Assembly (NCBI RefSeq): GCF_009910365.1
Contig: NZ_CP036423.1
Span: forward strand, 1,302,001 to 1,366,000
DNA: 64,000 bases
Origin: Aequoribacter fuscus
Lineage (GTDB): Bacteria; Pseudomonadota; Gammaproteobacteria; Pseudomonadales; Halieaceae
Direction: 5' to 3'
Below are positions 17,922 through 26,004 of the stretch, in pieces. The translations under genes were made by a program, and so were the position numbers. The first letter of the stretch is position 1, and every line of letters begins with the position of its first letter. The notes under the pieces were generated by a model that was not told where the DNA came from, ran no database searches, and saw nothing but the letters and a program-made list of their open reading frames with translations.

Positions 17922-18256
17922 GCATCTTCCCAGTGTTTCGTTTATCGGTTGTGCTGGTTTTGGGGTTTGTCCTAAGTGCCAGGGTTATGGCAGCACCTGA
18001 GTATCGAATCGAAATTAAGAACCATTTGTTCATACCCAGTGTTTTAGAAATTCCGGCCAACACGAAAGTAAAACTCAAGATTGTGAACCACGATAGCACC
18101 CCTGAAGAATTCGAGAGCTACGAACTCAACCGAGAAAAAATCGTTGTTGGAGGCGGCAAAATAACCATCTTCATAGGACCGCTGGAACCGGGAGAGTATC
18201 CCTTTTTTGGGGAGTTTAATCCCAGAACCGCTCAGGGCGTGGTAATCGTAAAATGA
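17918..18256 (+). CDS. Periplasmic cupredoxin-like protein
   Basis: 112 residues with a signal peptide ending in RVMAAP (cleavage near 24-26). The mature part is a cupredoxin beta-barrel of the type found in EfeO/FetP iron-uptake systems: IEIKNHLFIP, VKLKIVNHDSTPEEFES, and a final EPGEYPFFGEF. The usual type 1 copper cysteine is absent, as in that subfamily, so metal contact would use His, Met or acidic groups. It overlaps the kinase and FTR1 genes by 4 bases each, implying the three are made together. The likely job is to hand Fe or Cu to the permease or oxidise Fe(II). Confidence 0.82.
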   Translation: MSIFPVFRLSVVLVLGFVLSARVMAAPEYRIEIKNHLFIPSVLEIPANTKVKLKIVNHDSTPEEFESYELNREKIVVGGGKITIFIGPLEPGEYPFFGEFNPRTAQGVVIVK

Positions 18257-19026
18257 GCATGCTGTTAAACGCTTTACTGTTGGTGCTGCGCGAGGTATTG
18301 GAAGCGGCGGTACTTTTGAGTCTGCTGTGGAACTTCTCTAAGCTGACGCGTCAGTCTGTCCGTTGGATGATACCTGCTGCAGTGACCGGACTTGCTATAG
18401 CCGTGTGCTATGCCGTTGCGATCGAAACGGTGACGGATTGGTGGGACGGTAGTGGGCAAGAGTGTATTAGTGCAGGTTTACATTTAGCGGTGTATTTACC
18501 CATGCTTATCTTGGTGTGGGCGCTGTATCGCCCGCTCCCAGAAAAATACACAATGGTAGCAATGTCGCTGGTCTTCGTTGCCGCATCGATTCGCGAGGGC
18601 AGTGAAATTGTCATTTATGTCGGTGCCTTCATGGACGCGCCAAGCGTCAAAGGTGCGGTATTCTCCGGTGCGGTTATTGGCGCGGGCATCGCCGTTAGTT
18701 GCGGTGTTTTGGTATCGGCTCTGATGGGCACTTTGGCCAGTTATCAGGCGCGCTTTTGGGTCGCTATTTGCTTAATCTTTGTCGCGTCCGGCATGATGTT
18801 ACAAGCCGTCTCGTTGCTGGATCAAGCGGGATTGCTCGAGCACAGCGACAGAGCATTTGATCTCGAGACGTGGGTGTCTGAGCAATCTGTGTTGGGCCAA
18901 TTGTTGTATGCCGTCTTTGGCTACGATTCGCAGCCATCTTGGGTTCAGCTTGGTGTCTACGCAGCCAGTTTGACCTTGGCGCTCAGTTTGATGTACTCGG
19001 CTCGCAGGTTGGCCGTTCGTGTCTAG
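18253..19026 (+). CDS. FTR1 family iron permease
   Basis: 257 residues with seven hydrophobic helices. Two REXXE motifs, REVLE at 13-17 and REGSE at 114-118, are the iron-binding signature of FTR1/EfeU permeases. The inner-membrane protein would take iron delivered by the cupredoxin encoded just upstream. Unlike EfeUOB, no EfeB peroxidase or M75 peptidase gene is present, so the unit resembles a reduced Efe or FetM/P-like set. Translation is probably coupled through ATGA. Confidence 0.9.
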   Translation: MSMLLNALLLVLREVLEAAVLLSLLWNFSKLTRQSVRWMIPAAVTGLAIAVCYAVAIETVTDWWDGSGQECISAGLHLAVYLPMLILVWALYRPLPEKYTMVAMSLVFVAASIREGSEIVIYVGAFMDAPSVKGAVFSGAVIGAGIAVSCGVLVSALMGTLASYQARFWVAICLIFVASGMMLQAVSLLDQAGLLEHSDRAFDLETWVSEQSVLGQLLYAVFGYDSQPSWVQLGVYAASLTLALSLMYSARRLAVRV

Positions 19027-19747
19027 GTTTATCGGGTTTGTGTCGTTAATGCTCGCGGGATGGGTGCTTGTGGCGCAAGCCCATGCCGATGGTGCGGTGG
19101 TGAGCAAGATCTATCATCCCTACGTCAATCCTCTTGAGTGGGAGCTCGAGAGCCAGACCTTTGCGCGCGAGCGTGATGTCCTGACAGGTGAGACTGACGA
19201 CGTGCTGCAGAAAGTGGGTTTAGCGTACTCAGCCTTTGAGGCGGTTAAGACCGAAGTGTACCTCATCGCCTCCGACGATCCTGTATCTGACGACTTAGAT
19301 TGGATTGGGTTCGAATTTGAGGCCTTAGTGCAGCTGACCGAGCAGGGCGAATATAGCTTTGATTATGGCGTGTTACTAGAGCTCGAGCGAGACTGGCAAG
19401 CCAACAACAACGAAGTCAGCATCAAGGCCTTAATTGAGAGAGAATTCGGTAAGATGAGCTTAACGCTGAATCCCGGTGTGGTTTACGAGTGGGGTGACAC
19501 TCGTCAGAATGAGTTTGAAACACGTTTGAATGGCTTACTTCGGTATCGCTTTCACCGCCATCTTGAGCCTGGTGTGGAAGTTCACTTAGGGCAAAATGCC
19601 AAGATGATTGGCCCGTCCATGGGAGGGCAGTTTCGCTTGTCCGGTGACCGGGCGCGTGCTGTGAGCTATAACTTTGGGGCTTTTTTTCCTTTGGATGAAG
19701 ACTCTGCAGAACATACCTTTCGTTTGCAGGTGGAATACGAATTCTAG
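19019..19747 (+). CDS. Outer-membrane beta-barrel-like protein of unknown function
   Basis: 242 residues from a GTG overlapping the FTR1 stop by 8 bases. A signal peptide ends VAQAHA (about residue 23). The mature part alternates hydrophobic and polar residues in short strands, with many Tyr, Trp and Glu, and ends VEYEF with a C-terminal aromatic, as outer-membrane barrels do. The acidic surface could gather cations. It is the last gene of the nine-gene run, so I infer a part in metal entry or sensing. No named family is recognised. Confidence 0.75.
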   Translation: MSRFIGFVSLMLAGWVLVAQAHADGAVVSKIYHPYVNPLEWELESQTFARERDVLTGETDDVLQKVGLAYSAFEAVKTEVYLIASDDPVSDDLDWIGFEFEALVQLTEQGEYSFDYGVLLELERDWQANNNEVSIKALIEREFGKMSLTLNPGVVYEWGDTRQNEFETRLNGLLRYRFHRHLEPGVEVHLGQNAKMIGPSMGGQFRLSGDRARAVSYNFGAFFPLDEDSAEHTFRLQVEYEF

Positions 19748-19751
19748 CGCT

Positions 19752-19976
19752 TTAAGATGCGTCCTGTGTGTCCAGGAAGCGAAAGCGGGGTATTTTGCCT
19801 TCAGGCGTCTCGACAAGCTCACTGAACATTGATAGCGGTCTCACCCACAGTGATTCATCACCGTAGCAGGTGCGGTAAACCACGAATTCTTCTTCTGTTT
19901 CGGAGTGCCTCGCTACCCCAATAACATGGTAGCGAGGCCCTTTGTAGTGTTCGTAGTAGCCTAGCGGGATGCTCAT
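19752..19976 (-). CDS. DUF1653 domain protein
   Basis: 74 residues. GYYEHYKGPRYHVIGVARH and the later YRTCYGD with WVRPLSMF are the core of the small DUF1653 family, whose role is unknown. The ATG follows directly on the stop of the dehydrogenase gene before it, so both are translated from one message. It ends four bases from the convergent outer-membrane protein gene. Confidence 0.88.
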   Translation of the reverse strand: MSIPLGYYEHYKGPRYHVIGVARHSETEEEFVVYRTCYGDESLWVRPLSMFSELVETPEGKIPRFRFLDTQDAS

Positions 19977-21149
19977 TCAAGCCTCGATCGTAAATGTCAG
20001 ACCGGCATTTTTTTGCAGGCGTTCGATCAGGGCATCGGCCATGATCGCCGCTGGGGTGAAAACTCCGCCGTTGCCCAGATCTGGATTATGCAGCAGGCAC
20101 ATCGCAGATTCCGCTAGCATTTTAGAGGTCGAACCGTAGCCAGGGTCTTTGTCGCCTTTTACGCTGGTAAGCAGTAAGTTACCGTCTTTCGTGGTGGCGG
20201 CGAATAAAACGTCGTAGGAGCCGGCTTCTCGTTCCTCTTTGGTGGGGCCTTCGCCAGGCTGCAGCGTATTTTCGGCGAAGGAATTATCGTTTGCGACAAA
20301 TTCAGCCGCAGCCTTACCTTGATCGCCATCGCCGGTGAGTAGCATCTCGTCGTAGGCAAAATCCTCACCATAGGCGTGCCCTAATAGGGCGTTGGACCGA
20401 TGTACGTTTTTGGTGTTGATGGTCGCCATAATGAAAGGCGCTGACCAGCTTTTCAGCTCTTCATCGTACTGTGGCTTGTCGCCTCGAGGCTGGTCTGGTC
20501 CTTGAAACCCACCGGAGAGCGAAAAGGGGTTGGTGAGTACGCTGACTAAGCTTGGGTCTTTGGCGACCGATGCCATTGTGGCTCGCAATGAGGCGACCGT
20601 GCCACCCGAGAAGGACCCGTTCATGGCGCGCACCCGACCTTTGATGGTTGCAATAGGCGACCCCGTGACGGCCTTAGCGTGCTGTTGCATGTGGTACACC
20701 CCTAAGTCAAAGGGAATAGAGTCGAAGCCACAGGAGAAGACAATGCGGGCGCCGCTGGCTTTGGCTGCGTCAGTGTGCTCGTTAATTTTTTGATACATCC
20801 AGCTTGGCTCACCACATAAATCGACGTAGTCGGTCCCGTTCAGAGCACACTGATTGACTAATTCGTTACCGTAGAGCTGATAGGGTCCAACGGTCGTGAT
20901 AACGACCGAGGTGGAGGCTACCATCGCTGCGACAGATTCGCTCGAGTCGGCGTCAACCGCGACAAGTTCTACTGTTGGGCTAATGCCCATTTCATCGCGC
21001 ACAGCGGCAAGCTTTTCCAGCGAGCGGCCCGCCATGGCCCAGCGCAAAGGGCTGGTGCCGTAGCGTTGCTCAATATACTCGGCGACCAGCCGCCCGGTGT
21101 AGCCAGAGGCGCCAAATACAATTACGTCAAATCGTCTGTCTTGTTTCAT
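19977..21149 (-). CDS. Saccharopine dehydrogenase-like NAD(P)-binding oxidoreductase
   Basis: 390 residues. The Rossmann loop GASGYTG is at 13-19, followed by YVDLCGEP and FSCGFDSIPFD, hallmarks of the saccharopine dehydrogenase-like group that also holds the trans-acting enoyl reductases of lipid biosynthesis. A real lysine-pathway role is unlikely in this setting between an SDR and DUF1653. Reduction of a lipid or polyketide enoyl group is a reasonable guess. GGAG precedes the ATG by about 7 bases. Confidence 0.85.
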   Translation of the reverse strand: MKQDRRFDVIVFGASGYTGRLVAEYIEQRYGTSPLRWAMAGRSLEKLAAVRDEMGISPTVELVAVDADSSESVAAMVASTSVVITTVGPYQLYGNELVNQCALNGTDYVDLCGEPSWMYQKINEHTDAAKASGARIVFSCGFDSIPFDLGVYHMQQHAKAVTGSPIATIKGRVRAMNGSFSGGTVASLRATMASVAKDPSLVSVLTNPFSLSGGFQGPDQPRGDKPQYDEELKSWSAPFIMATINTKNVHRSNALLGHAYGEDFAYDEMLLTGDGDQGKAAAEFVANDNSFAENTLQPGEGPTKEEREAGSYDVLFAATTKDGNLLLTSVKGDKDPGYGSTSKMLAESAMCLLHNPDLGNGGVFTPAAIMADALIERLQKNAGLTFTIEA

Positions 21150-21161
21150 GAATGTCTCCGG

Positions 21162-22043
21162 TTACTGAGGAACGAAAGCGTCTAAAGGCTCGCTAGAGAG
21201 GTGGCCCACAATGGGGCTGGATTCGGCACGTGCGAAGGCCGCGTCTATTGCAGCGAAACGTTGCTGGACGACGGCTCGATAGTTGGGGTGCGTAAAAATA
21301 TAATGCTCTTTGGCATTGAGTGCTTCAACAACACGTTGGCCAACTAAGTCTGGGTCTATGCCATTGGTAACGACTTGAGACATAACGCTGTCAGGATCGG
21401 GAAGTTCGATCTCTTCGGCTTTGGTTGTTTGACCGTGCGTGAGTGCCCGATTGCGCTCCGATAAATGGATTTTTGTGCTGACGAAGGCGGGGCATAGTGC
21501 TGCGACGTGAATGTCAAAAGGCGCAAGCTCTACCGCCCAGGCTTCGCTTAAACCCGCCACGGCGAGTTTGGTGGCTGTGTACTCACCGCCGTAAGGTACT
21601 CCCATCATGCCGGCCATCGAGGCGACATTCACAACAAAGCCGCCACCGGCTCGCTTTATGTGCGGCACAGCTGCTTGCATACCTTGTACCACACCGAGCA
21701 AATTTACGTCGATACACCACTGCCAGTCAGCGAGTGTGTTGTTCTCGATAGGGCCAGGTTTGCCGCCGACGCCCGCGTTGTTTATTAAGGCATGAAGGGC
21801 GCCGTATTGATCGGTAGCGAGCGCAACTGCACGCTGCCAATCCTCGGGCTTGACCACATCCATCACGAGGCCTTTACAGTTTATACCAAGCCCGCTAAGT
21901 TTCGTCAGGGCATTCTGTAATGCTTGCTCATTGATGTCACCGAGCACCACGTTCATTCCGCTTGATCCGAGCGCCTTGGCAATGGCAAAACCGATGCCCT
22001 CCGCGCCACCACTGACCAAAACTGTACGATTGGTGAATTCCAT
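21162..22043 (-). CDS. Short-chain dehydrogenase/reductase
   Basis: 293 residues. SGGAEGIG at 11-18 binds the cofactor, NNAG and the catalytic YTATK are present, and the C-terminal part is about 40 residues longer than the minimal SDR. It leads a three-gene minus-strand unit with the saccharopine dehydrogenase-like gene and DUF1653. GGGAGATC lies 5-12 bases before the ATG. A dead enoyl-CoA hydratase fragment just upstream suggests the unit once belonged to a larger acyl-CoA pathway. Confidence 0.88.
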   Translation of the reverse strand: MEFTNRTVLVSGGAEGIGFAIAKALGSSGMNVVLGDINEQALQNALTKLSGLGINCKGLVMDVVKPEDWQRAVALATDQYGALHALINNAGVGGKPGPIENNTLADWQWCIDVNLLGVVQGMQAAVPHIKRAGGGFVVNVASMAGMMGVPYGGEYTATKLAVAGLSEAWAVELAPFDIHVAALCPAFVSTKIHLSERNRALTHGQTTKAEEIELPDPDSVMSQVVTNGIDPDLVGQRVVEALNAKEHYIFTHPNYRAVVQQRFAAIDAAFARAESSPIVGHLSSEPLDAFVPQ

Positions 22044-22116
22044 AGTGTGATCTCCCTAAAAGCCACAACATACACTAAGCGGTGTTGTCCTTGTACCCCT
22101 TGGAGGAGAAAAAAAC

Positions 22117-22396
22117 TCAAAGTTCAAAAAACGACTTCCCTTGGGAGTCTGGTGTGCGTTTTTGCAAGAAGGCCTGAATGGCTTCTTCACTGTCGGCGGT
22201 CCGCGATAACAGGGTTTTATGTCGGTCTTCAAAGGCCATCGCGGCCTCGAGCTAGCTCGCATTGATTGACTCGTTCAGCGTTTCCTTCGTTAGTCTAAGC
22301 CCCATCGGGGTGTTGCTTAACCTGTCATCTGGAAAAGCACAGTTAGCTACCTCGAGTTGATCGTGGCTCACGATATCCGAGGCCAGAGCGGATTAA
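22117..22396 (-). pseudogene. Enoyl-CoA hydratase/isomerase remnant (C-terminal part)
   Basis: One minus-strand frame reads, from about 22396 down, DIVSHDQL, then TPMGLRLTKETLNESINAS, an in-frame TAG at about 22254-22256, then LEAAMAFEDRHKTLL and EEAIQAFLQKRTP before a TGA at 22117-22119. This matches the C-terminal quarter of crotonase-family enzymes (GLRLTKE, SLEAAxAxEDR, EGxxAFLxKR). The N-terminal three quarters are missing, the middle is shortened, and a stop breaks the frame. This is the only feature in the gene-free stretch 22044-22475. Confidence 0.75.
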
Positions 22397-22475
22397 TTTG
22401 CGTTAGACGATTTAAGATATCTGTTTAGGCCCATCGGCTGAAAGCGCCAGGGTATCGCTCGGGCTTTGAATGGAT

Positions 22476-24299
22476 CTACTGCTTCTCGGTGGGAGCGTCT
22501 TCGAGTCTGCACACATTGCCGCCCATGTGTTTGCCGTCGTAAAGGGCCTTGTCGGCGCGACGAATGGCATCTTGCACGTCATCGTCTACCTGAGCCAGCC
22601 CAAAGGTAATGGAGACATTGAATTCGCCAAAGGCTGTCGAAACGGGGTAAGCGTTGACTGCCAGTCTTAGTTTTTCGGCCAGTGCCATCGCCGCTTTGAT
22701 GTCGGTGGTTGGGAAAAAGCACAAAAATTCTTCACCACCCCAGCGAACCACGACGTCGGTGCCTCGCAGTGAGTTAGTCAGTCGTGAGGCGATTTCAGTC
22801 AGCACCTCGTCACCGACTGCATGGCCGTAGCTGTCGTTGATTTGTTTGAATTTATCGACATCCCCTAAGGCTAAAGAGATTGGGGTATCAGTGCGGCGTT
22901 TGTGTTCTAGAGCTTGGCGCGCGATGTCGTGAAACGCTCGACGATTTAGCAGGCCTGTTAAGCTGTCGACCGAGGCTAATTTTTGGATAGTGTTCAACGC
23001 GTCTTCAAGTTTCGAATTACGCGACAGCAATTCCGCTTCCAATTTACGCTTGTCGGTGTAGCCGCGCCAAAGTGCAGCCATCAGCAATACGCTGGCGATG
23101 AGGAGCCCGCCGGCAAAGAATAATTGGCGGTCACGATTTTTAAGCTCGGCTTCGCGCAGCTGTGCGTTAAGCTGCAACAGCTCGATGTCTCGATCCCGCC
23201 GCTCCACTTCGTAGCGAACTTCCAACTCCTCGGTCAGTGCAGCTCGCTCACGTTGCTCGAGTGAACGCTGGAGTTCGATCGCTTGTTTCCAATACGTTGC
23301 CGCTTGTTTTGATTTGTCGAGGTTGGAATATACGCTCGCTAAGGTTTCGATCAGGGGTAGCGAGATGGTTGGGGTCGATGTGCCAACAAGCGATAGTGCT
23401 CGCTCGAGTAGGGGCATGGCTTGCGCTTCTTGGCCCTGCTGAAACTTTATTTTTCCCAGCGTCATTAATATGCCGGATAAAATTCGCACGTGCCCCATGG
23501 CTTCGGCTGGCTCAAGGGCTTGATTACACTCGAGTTCGGCTTGATCTAGTCGGTTTAGATCAAAGAGCCGAGAGCAAATATTGGCCAGTTGATAGACGCT
23601 TTGTGGGTTGAGATCTTGCTCGGTCGCCAACGCTTGCGTCAGAGCGTAAGCTTGGCGGTGGGCCTTCAGGCTGGCTTCGGTTTCGTTCATGTCAGCGAGC
23701 GCTGTTCCAATATTGCCAAGGGCTACCAGCTCTCGTTCTTTATTGCCAAGCTGTTGCGCTAGACTCTGGGTTTGCTTCAAATACTCGATTGCGCGCTCTG
23801 GATTGCGCGCATAGAGATAAGCGACGCCAAGCGCGTTAAGAATATTGAGCTCTAAATCTTTGTTGTCTTCGGCGTTCGCTAACTTGCGAGCGGCGTGGAA
23901 ATCATCGATGGCATCCGGAACTTGGCCCATTTCTCCTTTAACGGTGCCTCGGGTCAGGATGATTTTAGCCTGCAGGTCCGAGCGCAGTGCCTTTTTTGCA
24001 ACGATATCGGCCGCCGTGAGCTCAGCAAGTGCTTGTTCATACGCTGCGCTATCTCTGAGTATCTTGGCTTTTCGAAGCCGGATTTCAATTTGAGCTTCTA
24101 GGTCGTCCAGGTAATCTTGTTGCCGCAGCGTCTCGTCTAAAAAGTGCAGCAACGACTCGGGTGAACGGTCGGCGATGGCGTTGAAGTCCTGCTGCCAATT
24201 GCTTGAGGCCGTCATGCTGGCCGCAAAGCATGCAAGAAAAGCAATAACCCTTAAGTGTTTACTTGGATTGCAAATAAAAAGCGCCATGGTGTTTCGCAT
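22476..24299 (-). CDS. TPR-containing membrane diguanylate cyclase (GGDEF)
   Basis: 607 residues. An N-terminal export signal is followed by about 300 residues of tetratricopeptide repeats (for example ALGVAYLYARNPERAIEYL), then a coiled coil, a transmembrane helix near 390-410 and a C-terminal GGDEF domain. The active site reads GGEEF at 521-525 and the inhibitory I-site RxxD is intact five residues before it (RGTD). It should make c-di-GMP from GTP in response to a periplasmic protein or peptide contact, with product inhibition. No EAL domain is present. The gene stands alone. Confidence 0.92.
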   Translation of the reverse strand: MRNTMALFICNPSKHLRVIAFLACFAASMTASSNWQQDFNAIADRSPESLLHFLDETLRQQDYLDDLEAQIEIRLRKAKILRDSAAYEQALAELTAADIVAKKALRSDLQAKIILTRGTVKGEMGQVPDAIDDFHAARKLANAEDNKDLELNILNALGVAYLYARNPERAIEYLKQTQSLAQQLGNKERELVALGNIGTALADMNETEASLKAHRQAYALTQALATEQDLNPQSVYQLANICSRLFDLNRLDQAELECNQALEPAEAMGHVRILSGILMTLGKIKFQQGQEAQAMPLLERALSLVGTSTPTISLPLIETLASVYSNLDKSKQAATYWKQAIELQRSLEQRERAALTEELEVRYEVERRDRDIELLQLNAQLREAELKNRDRQLFFAGGLLIASVLLMAALWRGYTDKRKLEAELLSRNSKLEDALNTIQKLASVDSLTGLLNRRAFHDIARQALEHKRRTDTPISLALGDVDKFKQINDSYGHAVGDEVLTEIASRLTNSLRGTDVVVRWGGEEFLCFFPTTDIKAAMALAEKLRLAVNAYPVSTAFGEFNVSITFGLAQVDDDVQDAIRRADKALYDGKHMGGNVCRLEDAPTEKQ

Positions 24300-24415
24300 T
24301 TAGACGAGGTCTTAGATGGTATACAAGCAGGGTGATGCTTGCAAATCGAATAATTTTGAACTTTGAGTATTTTCTGCTACCTTAAGTTCTCAAACACGAT
24401 ATGCAAGGACTTCAC

Positions 24416-25600
24416 ATGGCTGGTAAAATCCCACGTTCCAACGACAACGATTACAGCAGCGACATTATCAAACAGCGCCAAGATTTCATCGAGCAAGAAA
24501 CTGGCGCTAAACTCCACCACACCAAGCAGTTCTCGTTTAATCCAGAGAACATGTCCGGCAACATCGAGAATATTTTTGGTGTCGCTCAGGTGCCGGTTGG
24601 CATTGCCGGTCCCTTGTTAGTCAATGGTGAATACGCTCAGGGTGAATATTTTGTGCCCATGGCAACGGTAGAGGGCACTATGCTCGCCAGCTACAACCGC
24701 GGCATGAAAGTCATTCGCGAGAGTGGTGGCGTTCTGACTACGGTAACCGATGTGGTGATGCAGCGTGCCCCCTGTTTCGTGTTTAAAGACGCACGTCAAG
24801 CACGCGATTTCACGCTGTGGCTGGACCAAAACTTCTTGGAGATTAAGGCCCGTGCGGAAACGACGACATCGGTAGGAAAACTCAACGAAATCGAGCGTTA
24901 CCACGTTCACAACATGGTTTACACCCGCTTTGACTACTCAACCGGAGATGCCGCAGGGCAGAACATGACGAGTCGAGCAACGTTTGTGGCGTGCGAATGG
25001 ATTCGCGAGCAAAATCCTCATATGTCACACTATTTGTTATCGGGATCATTTGACACCGAGAAGCGAACCTCTAGCGTTAACTTGTTGAAGGGACGGGGGC
25101 GTCGCGTCACTGCGGAAATCACGATCCCTAGAGAAGTTATGAAACAACACCTAAAGGTGACGCCCGAAGCAATGCATTATGGGCAGGGCATCAGCACCCT
25201 GGCCGCTTTATTAACCAATTCCTCTAATAACGCAGCTCACCCTGCGAATGGGTTGGCTGCACTTTACCTCGCGACTGGGCAAGATATCGCCAACATCGGT
25301 GAGTCAAACCAGTGCACCACCTACAACAAGGTGACTCGTAACGGGGATTATTACTACTCGATCACCTTGCCATCGCTGATTGTGGCGACCTATGGGGGTG
25401 GTACTAGCCTTGCGACTCAGCGTGAGTGTTTGGAAATTATGGATTGCTACGGTGCTGATAAGGCGATGAAGTTCGCCGAGATTGCCGCCGGTTTAGTTGT
25501 TGCTGGTGAGTTGTCGCTAGCGGCCGCAACCCGCACCGACAAAGAGACGCGCACCAACGACTGGGTCGACGCGCATGAGCGTCTCGGGCGCAACAGATGA
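24416..25600 (+). CDS. Hydroxymethylglutaryl-CoA reductase, class I-like
   Basis: 394 residues. Class I signatures are ENIFGVAQVPVGIAGPL, PMATVEGTMLAS, TGDAAGQNM and YGGGT. The four catalytic residues can be placed as E86, K216, D290 and H387. The ATG at 24416 has AAGGA with 6-base spacing. Five longer residues are possible but unsupported. The enzyme would make mevalonate from HMG-CoA with NADPH, or run backwards. No other mevalonate gene is in the window, and gammaproteobacteria normally use the MEP route. A rhodanese lipoprotein gene overlaps its stop. Confidence 0.88.
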   Translation: MAGKIPRSNDNDYSSDIIKQRQDFIEQETGAKLHHTKQFSFNPENMSGNIENIFGVAQVPVGIAGPLLVNGEYAQGEYFVPMATVEGTMLASYNRGMKVIRESGGVLTTVTDVVMQRAPCFVFKDARQARDFTLWLDQNFLEIKARAETTTSVGKLNEIERYHVHNMVYTRFDYSTGDAAGQNMTSRATFVACEWIREQNPHMSHYLLSGSFDTEKRTSSVNLLKGRGRRVTAEITIPREVMKQHLKVTPEAMHYGQGISTLAALLTNSSNNAAHPANGLAALYLATGQDIANIGESNQCTTYNKVTRNGDYYYSITLPSLIVATYGGGTSLATQRECLEIMDCYGADKAMKFAEIAAGLVVAGELSLAAATRTDKETRTNDWVDAHERLGRNR

Positions 25601-26004
25601 TGCGCCAGCAGTTTTTCACGCTAGCGCTGGGCCTCGCTCTGGCGCTATCATTGGCGCTTTTGAGCGGATGTGAGAAGGATACGATGATGACTCCAGAACA
25701 GGCTTGGGCAGCGATTGAGCAGCCCTCATTGGTGATTGATGTTCGGACCGACGAAGAGGTGGCTGCGGGCACCATACAAGGGTCCTTGCACATTCCCTAC
25801 GAGATTATAGTGGCGCGCGCGAATGAGCTTGGCTTGGCCAAAGAAACACCCATTGTCGTGTATTGTCGCAGCGGTAATCGCTCGGGTATCGCGCAGTCGA
25901 TGTTGCAAGCCGACGGTTTCACTGCTGTTGTGAATGGTGGTGCCTACGCTGACTTAGACGCTTTTAATCCCGGCGCTAACGTCAATGCTCACTGGACGCC
26001 CTAA
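25597..26004 (+). CDS. Rhodanese-like lipoprotein
   Basis: 135 residues. The lipobox LLSGC predicts acylation at C25 after a hydrophobic signal. The rhodanese domain has VIDVRTDEEV and the active-site loop YCRSGNRS with catalytic C90, close to PspE/GlpE-type single-domain sulfurtransferases. It would face the periplasm on a membrane anchor. ATGA overlap with the HMG-CoA reductase gene makes them one unit, though I know no functional link. The 3' end overlaps the convergent AraC gene by 23 bases. Confidence 0.9.
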   Translation: MMRQQFFTLALGLALALSLALLSGCEKDTMMTPEQAWAAIEQPSLVIDVRTDEEVAAGTIQGSLHIPYEIIVARANELGLAKETPIVVYCRSGNRSGIAQSMLQADGFTAVVNGGAYADLDAFNPGANVNAHWTP

